Shown here in pieces: positions 8,898-18,091 of a DNA stretch of 64,000 nt. The DNA is from a bacterium. Its GTDB lineage: Bacteria; Planctomycetota; Planctomycetia; Kolteriales; Kolteriaceae. How positions within the stretch are numbered: position 1 is the first letter of the stretch; each line of letters begins with the position of its first letter. The notes below the pieces were generated by a model, which saw only the letters and a program-made list of their open reading frames with translations, was not told the DNA's origin and searched no databases. The stretch spans positions 1-64,000 of the forward strand of contig JAIELF010000029.1 of assembly GCA_019753235.1 (NCBI GenBank), read 5' to 3'. The translations under genes and the position numbers were made by a program.

Positions 8898-10229
8898 CTA
8901 AATCACCTCCGTGAAATAGCAGCGACAAACGATGTCGAAGAATTCTGACTTCATCTCCACTGGAAGATCATTGTATGCGCAGTAGCTCTTCACCTGACGA
9001 AGCAGATCGCGCGGGTGGCATCGGCGGAACGATCGGTTCTTTTCCCGATAGTGCTTCTCGATCAAGTAAGAGAGACTCGCCACGTCGAGCTTGAATCCAA
9101 GCTTGTTGGCCGCCAGCTTGAATAAATGGCGGAACTCTTCTTCGCAGGGATCCTTCACGTGGATCTTGTAGCTGATTCGCCGAAGAAACGCTTCGTCCAC
9201 AAGTTGTCTTGGATCGATGTTGGTGGAGAAGATGATCATCTGATCGAACGGAACCTGGATCTTCTTCCCGTTGGAAAGACTCACGAAGTCGTAGTTTTTC
9301 TCGAGCGGCACGATCCATCGATTGAGGAGTTCGGCCGGGTTCATTCGCTGGCGTCCGAAGTCATCGATAAGGAGAACACCGCCGTTGCTTTTCATTTGCA
9401 GCGGGGCTTCACTGACGTTCGTTTTCGCATTATGGCGAATCTCGAGGGCATCCATGGTGAGCTCGCCGCCGACCATGACGGTAGGGCGTTTGATGCGAAC
9501 CCAGCGCCGGTCGGCATCTTTGTCTTTGATGATCCCGCTGCCGGCCGACTGAATCTCTTCGTGGTACGAACCGTCGAAGAGTTTGACGATTTCGCCGTCG
9601 ATGTAGAGTGCCCGCGGAATCCAGATCGACTGCCCGAAGCACTGGGCAATTCGCTCGGCCAGGGTTGTCTTTCCGTTGCCTGGTTCGCCGTAAAGAAAGA
9701 GCCCCGCCCCGGCATTCACCGCCGGCCCCAGGTCGTCGAAGATGGAAGCTTCCACCGAGATATCTCGGCAACAAGCTTCCAGCTGCGCCCGTTTTGGAGC
9801 TTCGGCGCGAATGCTTTGCGCTTCGACCCCGTTGAGATACTCATCGAGTGTCACGGGGACGGCACCGCGATAAGAAGAGGCTTCCATCAGGGCCTGGGCG
9901 AAGTCGCGACCTTGTTCGGAAAGAGCATAGATGTAGTCGTTGAGCGGGGCCGAACCCCGATGGACGATAAAGCTCCGGGATCGCAGGGCCAGCAAGCGAG
10001 GCTCGATCATGCCGAAAGGAATGCAAGCATTCTCGGCCAGCTGCCGACCGCTGATGGCGCCGGCAATGAGAAGCTCTTTGCAAATCAATCCATCGAGAAA
10101 TGTCTCGGGAACTCCCAACTCTTCAAATCGAACCGGGGGCGCAGGATGAAAGACGTCCTCTTGCATGAGGGCGGCCATCAAACTGCTTGCCGGCGAGTAG
10201 TCCGACTTGAGTTGTCCAAGCGTTGTCAC
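8898..10229 (-). CDS. AAA+ ATPase (MoxR-like/chaperone type)
   Basis: AAA+ ATPase of 443 aa. An N-terminal region of about 140 residues, possibly winged-helix-like, precedes the ATPase core. Visible motifs are Walker A GEPGNGKT (181-188), Walker B VLLIDDFG (about 285-292), a sensor-1-type Asn in FSTNIDP (about 337) and an Arg pair in FLRRIS (about 350). The C-terminus looks like a small helical lid. The GTG start at 10229 has GGGGA upstream. It lies between the kinase-tubulin gene and the FHA-EAL gene on the same strand. Such ATPases remodel protein complexes; here the plausible target is the tubulin-like partner or a complex it builds, which is inference. Confidence 0.85.
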   Translation of the reverse strand: MTTLGQLKSDYSPASSLMAALMQEDVFHPAPPVRFEELGVPETFLDGLICKELLIAGAISGRQLAENACIPFGMIEPRLLALRSRSFIVHRGSAPLNDYIYALSEQGRDFAQALMEASSYRGAVPVTLDEYLNGVEAQSIRAEAPKRAQLEACCRDISVEASIFDDLGPAVNAGAGLFLYGEPGNGKTTLAERIAQCFGQSIWIPRALYIDGEIVKLFDGSYHEEIQSAGSGIIKDKDADRRWVRIKRPTVMVGGELTMDALEIRHNAKTNVSEAPLQMKSNGGVLLIDDFGRQRMNPAELLNRWIVPLEKNYDFVSLSNGKKIQVPFDQMIIFSTNIDPRQLVDEAFLRRISYKIHVKDPCEEEFRHLFKLAANKLGFKLDVASLSYLIEKHYREKNRSFRRCHPRDLLRQVKSYCAYNDLPVEMKSEFFDIVCRCYFTEVI

Positions 10230-10295
10230 GCAGATCCCCTGAATATCATTGGAGCCTTCCGCAAAAGTAGCTCACAACCGCCACTTGAGCTGAAC

Positions 10296-10320
10296 AGAAG
10301 ACGAATCTATCTCGTCTTCT
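10296..10320 (-). repeat. Perfect inverted repeat in the kinase-tubulin / AAA+ intergenic gap
   Basis: A 9-bp perfect stem (AGAAGACGA / TCGTCTTCT) with a 7-nt loop sits in the 102-nt gap between the kinase-tubulin stop and the AAA+ start. No long T-run follows on the minus strand, so it is a poor intrinsic terminator. It may be an mRNA processing or stability element that sets different expression of the large upstream gene and the two downstream genes. Confidence 0.45.
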
Positions 10321-10331
10321 TCACTTAACTA

Positions 10332-13300
10332 TCATCCTCTCCGGCCGACAGGCGCATGGGCACCATGCAACGGGGCCAGCGTCATATCAATTCGCGTCGT
10401 TAATCGAGAACCGACTTGAACAAATGCCACCTCATTGCCGATGATCTCTTCCGCGACTCGCGAAATCGGAAGCCCGGTCGCCTCGTAACAGAAGAGAACA
10501 TCGCCAAGAATCCCGACCGGGCTGGTGGCATTGGGGAGTTGAGCCACCACCAGTTCTCGGAAAGATCTTCCCGGTGGACTATTAGGTACCCCCAACAATA
10601 GCCTCGGCTTCCCGCCGGCGACGGCCAACTTGGGCCGAGCCTTTTCGAGCATCCTTTTAATCTCGCGCAGAGCATCGGTCATGCCGGCTTGCTTTTCAAA
10701 GAACAGCGACGCGGAGTCGACCGCTTCCAGAGACGCCATCACCGAATTCATGACGATTTCAGGTAGACGATGATTAATGGCTTCTTCGAGGGCCGATATG
10801 TTTTCGGTGGCCAGGTTCCAGATTCCGCCCAGTTCGCTGAACAGTTCCGTCTCGATCCGTTCTTCGACGTCGCTAAAGAATGATGTCGAAGCAAAACGCC
10901 TTGCCATGATGGCGGCTGCCTCGGCGAGGCTCGACGCTTTGCCTGGCAATAAGTCGACACCATTGACAGAGGAACCTGATTCGTTCCAGCGCTCCGTCTC
11001 TTTACCGAGCTTCTCAAGTCGGTCGGCCCACCCGGCACACCTCTGCCGAAGGTCCAACAATCGAGCCCGCGCTTCGGTTGTCGTGCGGTAAAGGAGCCTG
11101 AAAGATTCGGCGATCGCTTCTCGAGCAATCTCGCGCAATCGAGCATTGAAATACGACCGCGACATCGAAACGATTTCGTCGGTCGATACCGGTCGCGACA
11201 GCCAGCGCCCCGACGCCCCCATTTCGCCGGACAACACATCGCGAGCGTGCTTTCGTTCGCGGATCGATTCTTGAAACTGTCGCTGGGCGGTTTCAATGCG
11301 GGTGATGAGCTGCGAGACCAACATGTCTGTAGCAATCATGGCGGGCTTGATTCGCCAATCGGGATTGGCGACCGCTTGACGAACCCAGTCGAGAATTCGT
11401 CGACAGTTGGGCTCGGCACCACTGCGGGCCCGCTCCATGATTTTCTTTTCGTAGGGTGATTGAACTGTTTGACGAGGATTGGAATCAAGCTCGCCCGCGC
11501 CCAGATGCAGATCCATTTCTCGCAGAACGCTGGCCGCCAATTCCGCGCCAGAACCGCCGGCGGCATGTTTCGCAACCGCCTGATGCAGAATCGATTCACA
11601 GACCGTCGCGGGGTTGCTATCGATCGGTGTCTTTGTCGTCAATTCCACGTGCTCGAGAACGGAGGTGTCTTTGAGGTCGAGTTTGGCAAACAGCTTGGCC
11701 GCTTCGACTTCGCCCACTTCCTTTAACCAACGCGAGCGATTCGCGTCCGAAAACTCCGAGCCTTCATCCTCGGAACTGATGATCGCCCCCAGGTCGCCGT
11801 GCCAGCGTGAAAGAATGTGTCGGCAGCAAATCTGCGTGACGCGACGCGCCAAATCGTGACGGCGAAACCGCATTCGGTACAGCCCGAGACTTCGAATCGT
11901 TGACTCTTCGCTATCGAGCGGAGCAGGTCCACGCGAATGATCGCGGTGATCCTCAATGAACTTTCGCCAGCCCGTTGCCGTTTGAAGTAACAAGTACTCC
12001 GCCACTAGGTCCGTCGAGTCCTGCGACTCTTCCTGGCTCAGGTCTTCTCCCAAATGAACGAGGTAGCAGTCTCGCAAAAGCTCGCCTTGATTGGGGAGTT
12101 CGTCCAACCCAAGCGCTGGTTCGCCGGGATAGTTGCTGTTGGGATGAAGCAAGTGATTCAGTTCAAGCAGCGATGCATAAGCATTCGCGCGGGCGATCTC
12201 TTTCTGAGCGGGTTTGGGGCTGGTCGCGTGCAACAGGATCGCCGACAAGCCCCCACTAGGAACTCGCAGATCCTTCATCACTGACCGAACCAGGTGAACA
12301 ATGTCGATCAGCGAACCACTTCCGGTACCCCCTGCGAGAGAGAGCACGATCACCACATGAGGTGGCGCGTCGAGTCGCGGAACAGTCCCAACCGAATCGC
12401 GGGTTTTCTCCATGACTCCTGCGATCGCCTCGGTAATCACTTCCCGAACGCGGTCGGCGTGATCAAGCAATGCCAGTCGCCCCAACGGCCGAAGACCTTC
12501 GGTCTGTTGCGATTTGGGAAGACCATAAAACCATCGACGATCCATCCATCGCAGGATCTCTCGCGATTGCGAACGGTAGTTTTCCGGCTTTTGCAGACCA
12601 ATGTAGACACAGTCTTCGGGCGGAACTCGGCCGCTATCGTTACGATCGGTTGCCATATGAAGTTCATGGCGATCAGTATCGATCAACAGCGTCCGCAACA
12701 TCGGCAACGACGAATGGTTGCCGAACCCCTCATGAAGCCTTCGCCGAAGATGGACAATGGTCGCCGACCCCATCCCACCCACACCGATGAAAACGGTGGG
12801 TCGAACGGGAAAAATCTCGTGGGCATCTTTGCGTTCGTTGTCAACGGAGGCCAAGCCCAACAAGGCCGGGGCCGACGTTTTGAGATGAGCGGTCGCTTCG
12901 TCTTCGGGCAAAGGGCCCGGTTTGCGAGGGTGTCCGTCGACTTCGGTCTCTGGATCGACGATACCGATCGCCGACGAGACTCGCTCGGGGCACTCAGGCT
13001 CGTCACCAGACTTTCGACGCGACTGCGATTCAATAGCCGCAACAAAATCCTTGCACGATGGGAATCGCTCGTTGGGATCCTTCGAGAGAGCTCGCGCGAC
13101 CGCGGGGCGATCCTCGGCGGGGAGCGGGTCGAGCATCGGCTTGCCGGTCGAGTGCTGTAGCGCCAACTGGACAGCCGTCGTCCCTGGGAACGGACGACAT
13201 CCCGTCAGCATCTCCATGTAGACAATCGCCAGGCTGTATTGATCGCTGTATCGACTCACCCGACCGTCAAAGAATTCACACGCAGCGTAAGCGGGACTGA

Positions 13301-13823
13301 CACCTCCTGTCGCGGTGACGTCGTCGCCGTGCAGATCCTTGACCAGTCCGAAGTCGGCGACCTTCAATCGGTCGGCCACCAGAAGAAGATTGCCCGGCTT
13401 GACATCCAAATGCTGCAGCGAGTACTTGTCCGACATGTAGTCGAGACCATCCGCCACATCGCGCATGTAACCGAGCAGAATCGGTCGGGGAATACCGACC
13501 TCACCCTGTTTTCGGAAGTGTTCGAAACGGGCGGTGAGTGTTTCGTCGGCCAGTTCGGTCAGGATGGCCAATTGGCCGTCGATGATCTCGACCCGTTCAA
13601 TCGCCAGAAGAAAAGGATGGCGTACACCGCGGATTCGATTGAGTGCTTTAACCTCTTGTCCGGCGCGAGAATCGTCGAGATGGCCATAGATGAACTTGAT
13701 GGCCTTGTACAAGCCACCTGGTGCGGAGACCTTCCAGACTTCGCCATATCCTCCCGAACCAAGCCGCTCAAGCAGCCGGTAGCCGGGAATCGGCTCAGCA
13801 TCTGCAACTGCCCGAAAAGCCAT
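10332..13823 (-). CDS. Ser/Thr protein kinase fused to a tubulin/FtsZ-like GTPase domain
   Basis: Large 1163-aa fusion protein. Residues about 12-270 are a eukaryotic-like Ser/Thr kinase: Gly loop GSGGYGEV (22-29), AIK Lys43, catalytic loop HLDVKPGN (138-145) and DFG (157-159). The catalytic loop has Leu where most kinases have Arg, so it is a non-RD kinase. After a hydrophilic linker, residue 343 onward matches a tubulin-like (Tubulin_2 type) domain: FIGVGGMGS (345-352, nucleotide loop), LIDTD (380-384, like FtsZ NTD) and AGGTGSG (497-503, tubulin signature). About 600 further residues are helical and charged, with no predicted membrane segment. It heads an apparent operon with the AAA+ and FHA-EAL genes. 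GAGG lies 7 nt upstream of the ATG. A kinase-controlled cytoskeletal polymer is inference. Confidence 0.88.
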   Translation of the reverse strand: MAFRAVADAEPIPGYRLLERLGSGGYGEVWKVSAPGGLYKAIKFIYGHLDDSRAGQEVKALNRIRGVRHPFLLAIERVEIIDGQLAILTELADETLTARFEHFRKQGEVGIPRPILLGYMRDVADGLDYMSDKYSLQHLDVKPGNLLLVADRLKVADFGLVKDLHGDDVTATGGVSPAYAACEFFDGRVSRYSDQYSLAIVYMEMLTGCRPFPGTTAVQLALQHSTGKPMLDPLPAEDRPAVARALSKDPNERFPSCKDFVAAIESQSRRKSGDEPECPERVSSAIGIVDPETEVDGHPRKPGPLPEDEATAHLKTSAPALLGLASVDNERKDAHEIFPVRPTVFIGVGGMGSATIVHLRRRLHEGFGNHSSLPMLRTLLIDTDRHELHMATDRNDSGRVPPEDCVYIGLQKPENYRSQSREILRWMDRRWFYGLPKSQQTEGLRPLGRLALLDHADRVREVITEAIAGVMEKTRDSVGTVPRLDAPPHVVIVLSLAGGTGSGSLIDIVHLVRSVMKDLRVPSGGLSAILLHATSPKPAQKEIARANAYASLLELNHLLHPNSNYPGEPALGLDELPNQGELLRDCYLVHLGEDLSQEESQDSTDLVAEYLLLQTATGWRKFIEDHRDHSRGPAPLDSEESTIRSLGLYRMRFRRHDLARRVTQICCRHILSRWHGDLGAIISSEDEGSEFSDANRSRWLKEVGEVEAAKLFAKLDLKDTSVLEHVELTTKTPIDSNPATVCESILHQAVAKHAAGGSGAELAASVLREMDLHLGAGELDSNPRQTVQSPYEKKIMERARSGAEPNCRRILDWVRQAVANPDWRIKPAMIATDMLVSQLITRIETAQRQFQESIRERKHARDVLSGEMGASGRWLSRPVSTDEIVSMSRSYFNARLREIAREAIAESFRLLYRTTTEARARLLDLRQRCAGWADRLEKLGKETERWNESGSSVNGVDLLPGKASSLAEAAAIMARRFASTSFFSDVEERIETELFSELGGIWNLATENISALEEAINHRLPEIVMNSVMASLEAVDSASLFFEKQAGMTDALREIKRMLEKARPKLAVAGGKPRLLLGVPNSPPGRSFRELVVAQLPNATSPVGILGDVLFCYEATGLPISRVAEEIIGNEVAFVQVGSRLTTRIDMTLAPLHGAHAPVGRRG

Positions 13824-14173
13824 TCACCTGCCTCGTCGCTCGGTTCGCGCATTGGAATCACTCGAAGAAGGTTAGAACACAATCGGAGGCGAGAACGATC
13901 GGCGGTTTCTCGGTAGGCTACGGTAGCTTAAGAAAACATCTGCGGAATTTGCCGAAAGCAGCGATTGTAAGGATGGGACAACGGCCGATATGATGGGACG
14001 AGCACGGATCGGCAAGTGCAGCTAGCGCCCTGTTCAGCATGAGAATTTGGTTCGACCATTTCTTTCGGATGATCGGAAAATCTGGTACGAATCAAGATGA
14101 AATGAGACCGTCTCTCGGTACAGTGGGTGCCGGTTTCGTCGCGATGCGATCCATCGGGGGGAGTCTGGGGAAT

Positions 14174-14968
14174 ATGCGAACGCGTCTTTGGCTCTTTGTT
14201 TCGAGCCTGCTTGCGGTCGGACTGGTCACGGCCGAGATCCGGTACGGGGGCCAATCCGCATCGGCCGACGAGAATAAGCCGGCCCCTCCCAGCGACAAGC
14301 CGGTTCCACAAGAGCAAACCAACTGCGTCCGTTGTCACTTAACCGCCGGGCGCGAATTGACCGAAGCGGTCCATACGTTTGCCCATTCTGTCCACGACAT
14401 CTCGGCAGGCGTCACATGTCATGATTGTCACGGCGGCAACACGATGGACGATGCGAAAGCCCATACCGCCGAGTTCGATTTCATCGGCACCAAGATGAGT
14501 GCTCACTTGGCCAAGTGCCAAAGCTGTCATGAAGATCAGCACAAGGAATTAGCTTCGGGCCCACATGCCTGGGATCAGCAAAAGAAACTCAACATCCGGT
14601 ACCCTCTCTGCGTCGATTGCCACGGCAACCACGATATTGGCAACCCACCTGCGGAGTTCAGCCTCTCGCTGGTTTGCACAGAGTGCCATCGCGGCTTTAA
14701 GACCAAGTTTGAGTCGCTGGCGATGCTGACCGATGCCGAGGATGATATGTGGAACGCGATCATCCAATGGCGTTCCGGGCAAAAGGATCCAAAAGTGCGG
14801 GTTCCCGCCGATCTAGAAGAGGCCGTGGCCGACATTCGCCGGTCGACCTCCAGCTTGGTTCATAAATCGACGCCGCCCAAGGCCGAGGATATCACGCCGC
14901 TGGTGGAAAAAATGAAGAAGCTGGCCACACAGATTCGTGCCGTCACCACGGCATCGGCCCGTCGCTGA
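14174..14968 (+). CDS. Membrane-anchored or secreted pentaheme c-type cytochrome
   Basis: A protein of about 264 aa with an N-terminal hydrophobic signal or anchor (RLWLFVSSLLAVGL) and five CxxCH heme-binding motifs: CVRCH, CHDCH, CQSCH, CVDCH and CTECH. Additional His residues could be distal ligands. This suggests a periplasmic electron-transfer protein of the NapC/NrfH/cytochrome c3-like class. The last 80 residues lack heme motifs and look helical. The start at 14174 was preferred over an in-frame ATG at 14039 because it directly precedes the signal sequence and GGGGGGAG lies just upstream. It is co-directional with the DUF362 gene 67 nt downstream and may deliver electrons to it or share a complex, which is inference. 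Confidence 0.85.
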   Translation: MRTRLWLFVSSLLAVGLVTAEIRYGGQSASADENKPAPPSDKPVPQEQTNCVRCHLTAGRELTEAVHTFAHSVHDISAGVTCHDCHGGNTMDDAKAHTAEFDFIGTKMSAHLAKCQSCHEDQHKELASGPHAWDQQKKLNIRYPLCVDCHGNHDIGNPPAEFSLSLVCTECHRGFKTKFESLAMLTDAEDDMWNAIIQWRSGQKDPKVRVPADLEEAVADIRRSTSSLVHKSTPPKAEDITPLVEKMKKLATQIRAVTTASARR

Positions 14969-15035
14969 TAAGAGAGTATTCGTTTGGTCGTGCTTGGCCC
15001 GTTGTTCAACCAGGCCTTGACAGGAGCATTGGAAG

Positions 15036-16244
15036 ATGAAGCGTCGGAATTTCCTTTACACGACCGCAGGCCTGGCGGCCGGTGGCCTAATCGGACCTCG
15101 GCGAATCCTTCGCGCCGACGAACCCAAGCCTCTCGTGCGAATGGATACGCCTGTGGGCCAGAAGGCGACCGTCGGCGTGGCACGAGGCTCGAGCATGACC
15201 GATGCCGTCCGCAAAGCGGTGCAGCTTTCCGGAGGTATGGACTTTCTCGCCGAGGGGGAAACGGTCCTCATCAAGCCGAACTGCACGGGAGCTTTCGTCA
15301 GCCCCACCACCACCGCGCCCGAAGTTCTCTACGCGGTCATCAAGCTCGCTGCCGAGCGAGGCCCGCGTCGAATCCTTGTCAGCGATCGTTGCTTTTCGCC
15401 CCTATTCTCCGAAGCGAGCCCCAGAACCATTGATGTCATGAAGGCTGTTGGGCATCTCGACGCGGTCGAACAGGCACGCACCGAAACGAAAGCCAACATC
15501 ATCGCGATCGGTTTCGAAGAGGCGGAACGCGAATACAAAGAGCTGGGCGTCGAGCCCAAAACTCCCCGTTGGCAGCGGATGAAACCCGAAGGGGCATCCC
15601 ATTGGCCACGCGGATACGAACTGGCGCAGCTCCTTTTCTCTGTCGACCATGTTATCAACGTTCCGGTCATTAAGACCCATTTCCAGGCGTGGTTCACCAT
15701 GTCCATGAAAGCGTTCGTCGGCATGTCACACCACCGGACCCGGCTTGAGTTCCACTCAGAGAAGTCAGGCGGCCGGGGCCTGGCGGATCAACTGGGGGTT
15801 CACGCTCTCGAGTTCAAAAACTCTCGTCGCCGACGCGGGATCAAGAAGGACATGCATAAGGAAGAGGAGGAGATCTATCCGTTCGTCGCGAAGATCGCGG
15901 AACTCAATCTGGGCTTCAAACCGACGCTGAACATTATGGACGGATCAAAATCATTCGTATTCGGCGGCCCATCGCACGGCGACGAAGCCGAGCCCAAGGT
16001 CATCGTCGCGAGTCGCGACCGGGTCGCGGCCGATGTTGTCGGCGTTTCGATCCTGAAGCATTTCGGCTGTGAAGAGCGGATCATGAATCGCTCGGTATGG
16101 CAGATTCCATTTGTTCGCCACGCCTGCAAAATCGGGATTGGCGTGCAAAGCAATGAGGAAATCGACCTCGCCGTCGACGATTTGCCGTACCTTGACGAAG
16201 TGAAGAAGTTTCTGGCCGAGCCGGTCATCAAGAGCGCGTCCTAG
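15036..16244 (+). CDS. Tat-exported DUF362 domain protein
   Basis: A 402-aa protein that starts with a twin-arginine signal (RRNFLYTTAGLAAGG, residues 3-17), so it is probably exported folded with a cofactor. The mature part matches DUF362: IKPNCTG, TAPEVLYAVIKLA, VISDR-like and NVPVIKTH segments. DUF362 proteins are poorly understood; some carry Fe-S ferredoxin domains, but none is visible here (no CxxCxxC cluster). AGGAG lies 10 nt before the ATG. It lies directly downstream of the pentaheme cytochrome, and a bidirectional-looking terminator follows its stop. A redox role with the cytochrome is an inference from context. Confidence 0.82.
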   Translation: MKRRNFLYTTAGLAAGGLIGPRRILRADEPKPLVRMDTPVGQKATVGVARGSSMTDAVRKAVQLSGGMDFLAEGETVLIKPNCTGAFVSPTTTAPEVLYAVIKLAAERGPRRILVSDRCFSPLFSEASPRTIDVMKAVGHLDAVEQARTETKANIIAIGFEEAEREYKELGVEPKTPRWQRMKPEGASHWPRGYELAQLLFSVDHVINVPVIKTHFQAWFTMSMKAFVGMSHHRTRLEFHSEKSGGRGLADQLGVHALEFKNSRRRRGIKKDMHKEEEEIYPFVAKIAELNLGFKPTLNIMDGSKSFVFGGPSHGDEAEPKVIVASRDRVAADVVGVSILKHFGCEERIMNRSVWQIPFVRHACKIGIGVQSNEEIDLAVDDLPYLDEVKKFLAEPVIKSAS

Positions 16245-16273
16245 CTCCGCTTCTTTAACGTCGAGAAACAACT

Positions 16274-16300
16274 CGGGCTCGCCTTTTCGGGGCGAGCCCG
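16274..16300. terminator. Strong GC-rich hairpin between convergent genes
   Basis: CGGGCTCGCC and GGCGAGCCCG form a 10-bp perfect stem with a 7-nt loop between the DUF362 stop (+) and the end of the next gene (-). A modest T-rich stretch follows on the plus strand. It probably ends transcription from one or both sides. Confidence 0.7.
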
Positions 16301-16346
16301 CTTCATTTCAGAGACGTCTGTTCCATCGGACAACGCAAAGTTCGAA

Positions 16347-17675
16347 CTAGGCCATACTGAGCGCGGAACGTTCCTCCAGCAGGGCGGCGGCGTTCTCGGG
16401 ATCAAATACCCCCGCCGGCGTCACGATTCGCCAGTCGCTCAGCTTCTTGAGTTCATGCCAGGTTGTCCCGCTCAGCGATTGTCTCTTCACATGCGAAGGG
16501 ATCGAGACCAGTCGGCCGAGCACCTCGCCGGGGCGTATTCCGACGACATCGAACCAAAGGTGCTCCCCGTGGCGAGGATCGTCATCCATCGGGAAGTTTA
16601 ACTTGATGGCAAAGCGCCAGCTTTCTGGGTGGGGCGAGGCAAAGAGAATCCCGAAGACGCCCCAACGTTCGCGGGCCAGCCGGGCCATTCGTTTACTCTC
16701 TTGCACCGTCTTATAGAGGGTCGTCTCGGCTCGGCTGACTCGGCGAAGAAGAGAGATGGGTGGTTCCCAGACAACGCGACCCTCGGGGGTCTGGTTCGGC
16801 TCGACGAGGACCGCTCGGAGTCCGCAGTGGCCGTACTGCGGTCCACGATATTCGCGTCCGCCGACGTCATAGGTTCCGAGCTCGGCCGCCATTGCTTGCC
16901 AGGGGCGCCACGCAATTTCGAGACTGTTGCCAATCGCGAAAGATATCTCGGCATCGGGTGTGCCGAACTCGATCCAAAGATCGGCAACCGCGTCCAGCAA
17001 TTCGCACGAGGCCCCCAATAGAGGCTGCGGGACCGAAAGGATTTCCAGATCGGGAATGCCGGCCCGTTCGAGACCATGCGTGTGGACCCAATAACTGGCG
17101 GGAACCGCCCCTTCTGGGGTCGAGCGGACCTTATGGATACTGAAAAGACTGCTCTTTCGGGGGGGCGTCTGGGCTTCGGTTAAGAGGCGAATATCGTCGG
17201 CACTTCGATAGACCAGGGCACTCGCGTCGAAGATGACCGGCGACCAATCCCGAGAAATCGCCTCGCAGAGACGGAGCTGAAGCTGGTAGTCCGCGGTGGG
17301 CTCTTTCATGGAGATCGGCCCTTCCAGACCGACCATCCAAAGACATTGAGTCGCCTGCCGACGCTGTTCGGGACTCCGCCAATGAACATAGTCGAGGAGC
17401 ATCTTGTGCGTGTCGGAAACTCGCTCGCACCACACAAAGAAAGAGGTCGGCCGCTCGGCCAACTCGAGCCAGAAACTCCAGAGGGTTTCTTCAGGCCCCT
17501 CCGAACCCATCTCGGGAGCGGTTTGGCCCCACTCGGCTAGGCGAACACGAACTTCCTCGGCCATGGGGGGATGATCTCCCGGCCAAAGAATGAGCAGACT
17601 CGACGGGGGAATAACGTTGGGTGATTCCACGAGGTCGGCCTCAATCGGGAGAGGGTGACGGGATTCCGTCGGCAT
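16347..17675 (-). CDS. DUF2314/DUF4026-like protein of unknown function
   Basis: Cytoplasmic 442-aa protein without signal peptide or membrane segment. The C-terminal 110 residues, with IKLNFPMDDD, GEHLWFDVVGI and KLSDWRIVTPAG, have the pattern of DUF2314 domains (GEHMW-type core and a final DW motif). The upstream portion is reminiscent of DUF4026, which often precedes DUF2314. No enzymatic function is known for either. The ATG at 17675 has no good Shine-Dalgarno, so the start is uncertain. It is divergent from the membrane-protein gene at 18092. Confidence 0.6.
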   Translation of the reverse strand: MPTESRHPLPIEADLVESPNVIPPSSLLILWPGDHPPMAEEVRVRLAEWGQTAPEMGSEGPEETLWSFWLELAERPTSFFVWCERVSDTHKMLLDYVHWRSPEQRRQATQCLWMVGLEGPISMKEPTADYQLQLRLCEAISRDWSPVIFDASALVYRSADDIRLLTEAQTPPRKSSLFSIHKVRSTPEGAVPASYWVHTHGLERAGIPDLEILSVPQPLLGASCELLDAVADLWIEFGTPDAEISFAIGNSLEIAWRPWQAMAAELGTYDVGGREYRGPQYGHCGLRAVLVEPNQTPEGRVVWEPPISLLRRVSRAETTLYKTVQESKRMARLARERWGVFGILFASPHPESWRFAIKLNFPMDDDPRHGEHLWFDVVGIRPGEVLGRLVSIPSHVKRQSLSGTTWHELKKLSDWRIVTPAGVFDPENAAALLEERSALSMA

Positions 17676-18091
17676 TTGCCGAACAGAGCGAACCTATCAC
17701 GCCCAAGCCTTGCCGGTATCACGAACTTATCGCCGCCGACCCCTTTCATCCCGATGAGGGATGCTACGCTCGTTTCGGTGAGCCATCTTCCACTAACCCG
17801 ATTCCCTTGCCCAGCCTGCCGCCCCCTGAGAAATCCGCCACCATGGCTGCCCATAGACACTCTTTGAAACCGATGAGAAAAGCCTCTTATCTTTAGGAAA
17901 ACGCTTTCTTTGCCCAACCGAGCGAGCAGATTCGATCCGGTGTGGGTTCCATGAGGAGAGTGATCCGCCGCTTGGGAGCGAGAACGTTGAATTCCCTCGC
18001 ATGAACCGAGGCGGAGGGTGGATAGAATGTCTGTCGGCTCGTCCGCCGAACTCGTCCGCAGAAGCATCGCCCGAACCCAGCAGGTCAATGA
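17676..18091. other. Divergent intergenic region
   Basis: A stretch of 416 nt between two divergent genes. Short ORFs cross it but lack start signals. Promoters for both genes must lie here, but I could not place a convincing -35/-10 pair. Confidence 0.4.

Noticed and set aside
12294..13160. 288-aa plus-strand ORF inside the kinase-tubulin gene
   Set aside because: Antisense to the kinase and tubulin motifs; it is a reading-frame shadow.
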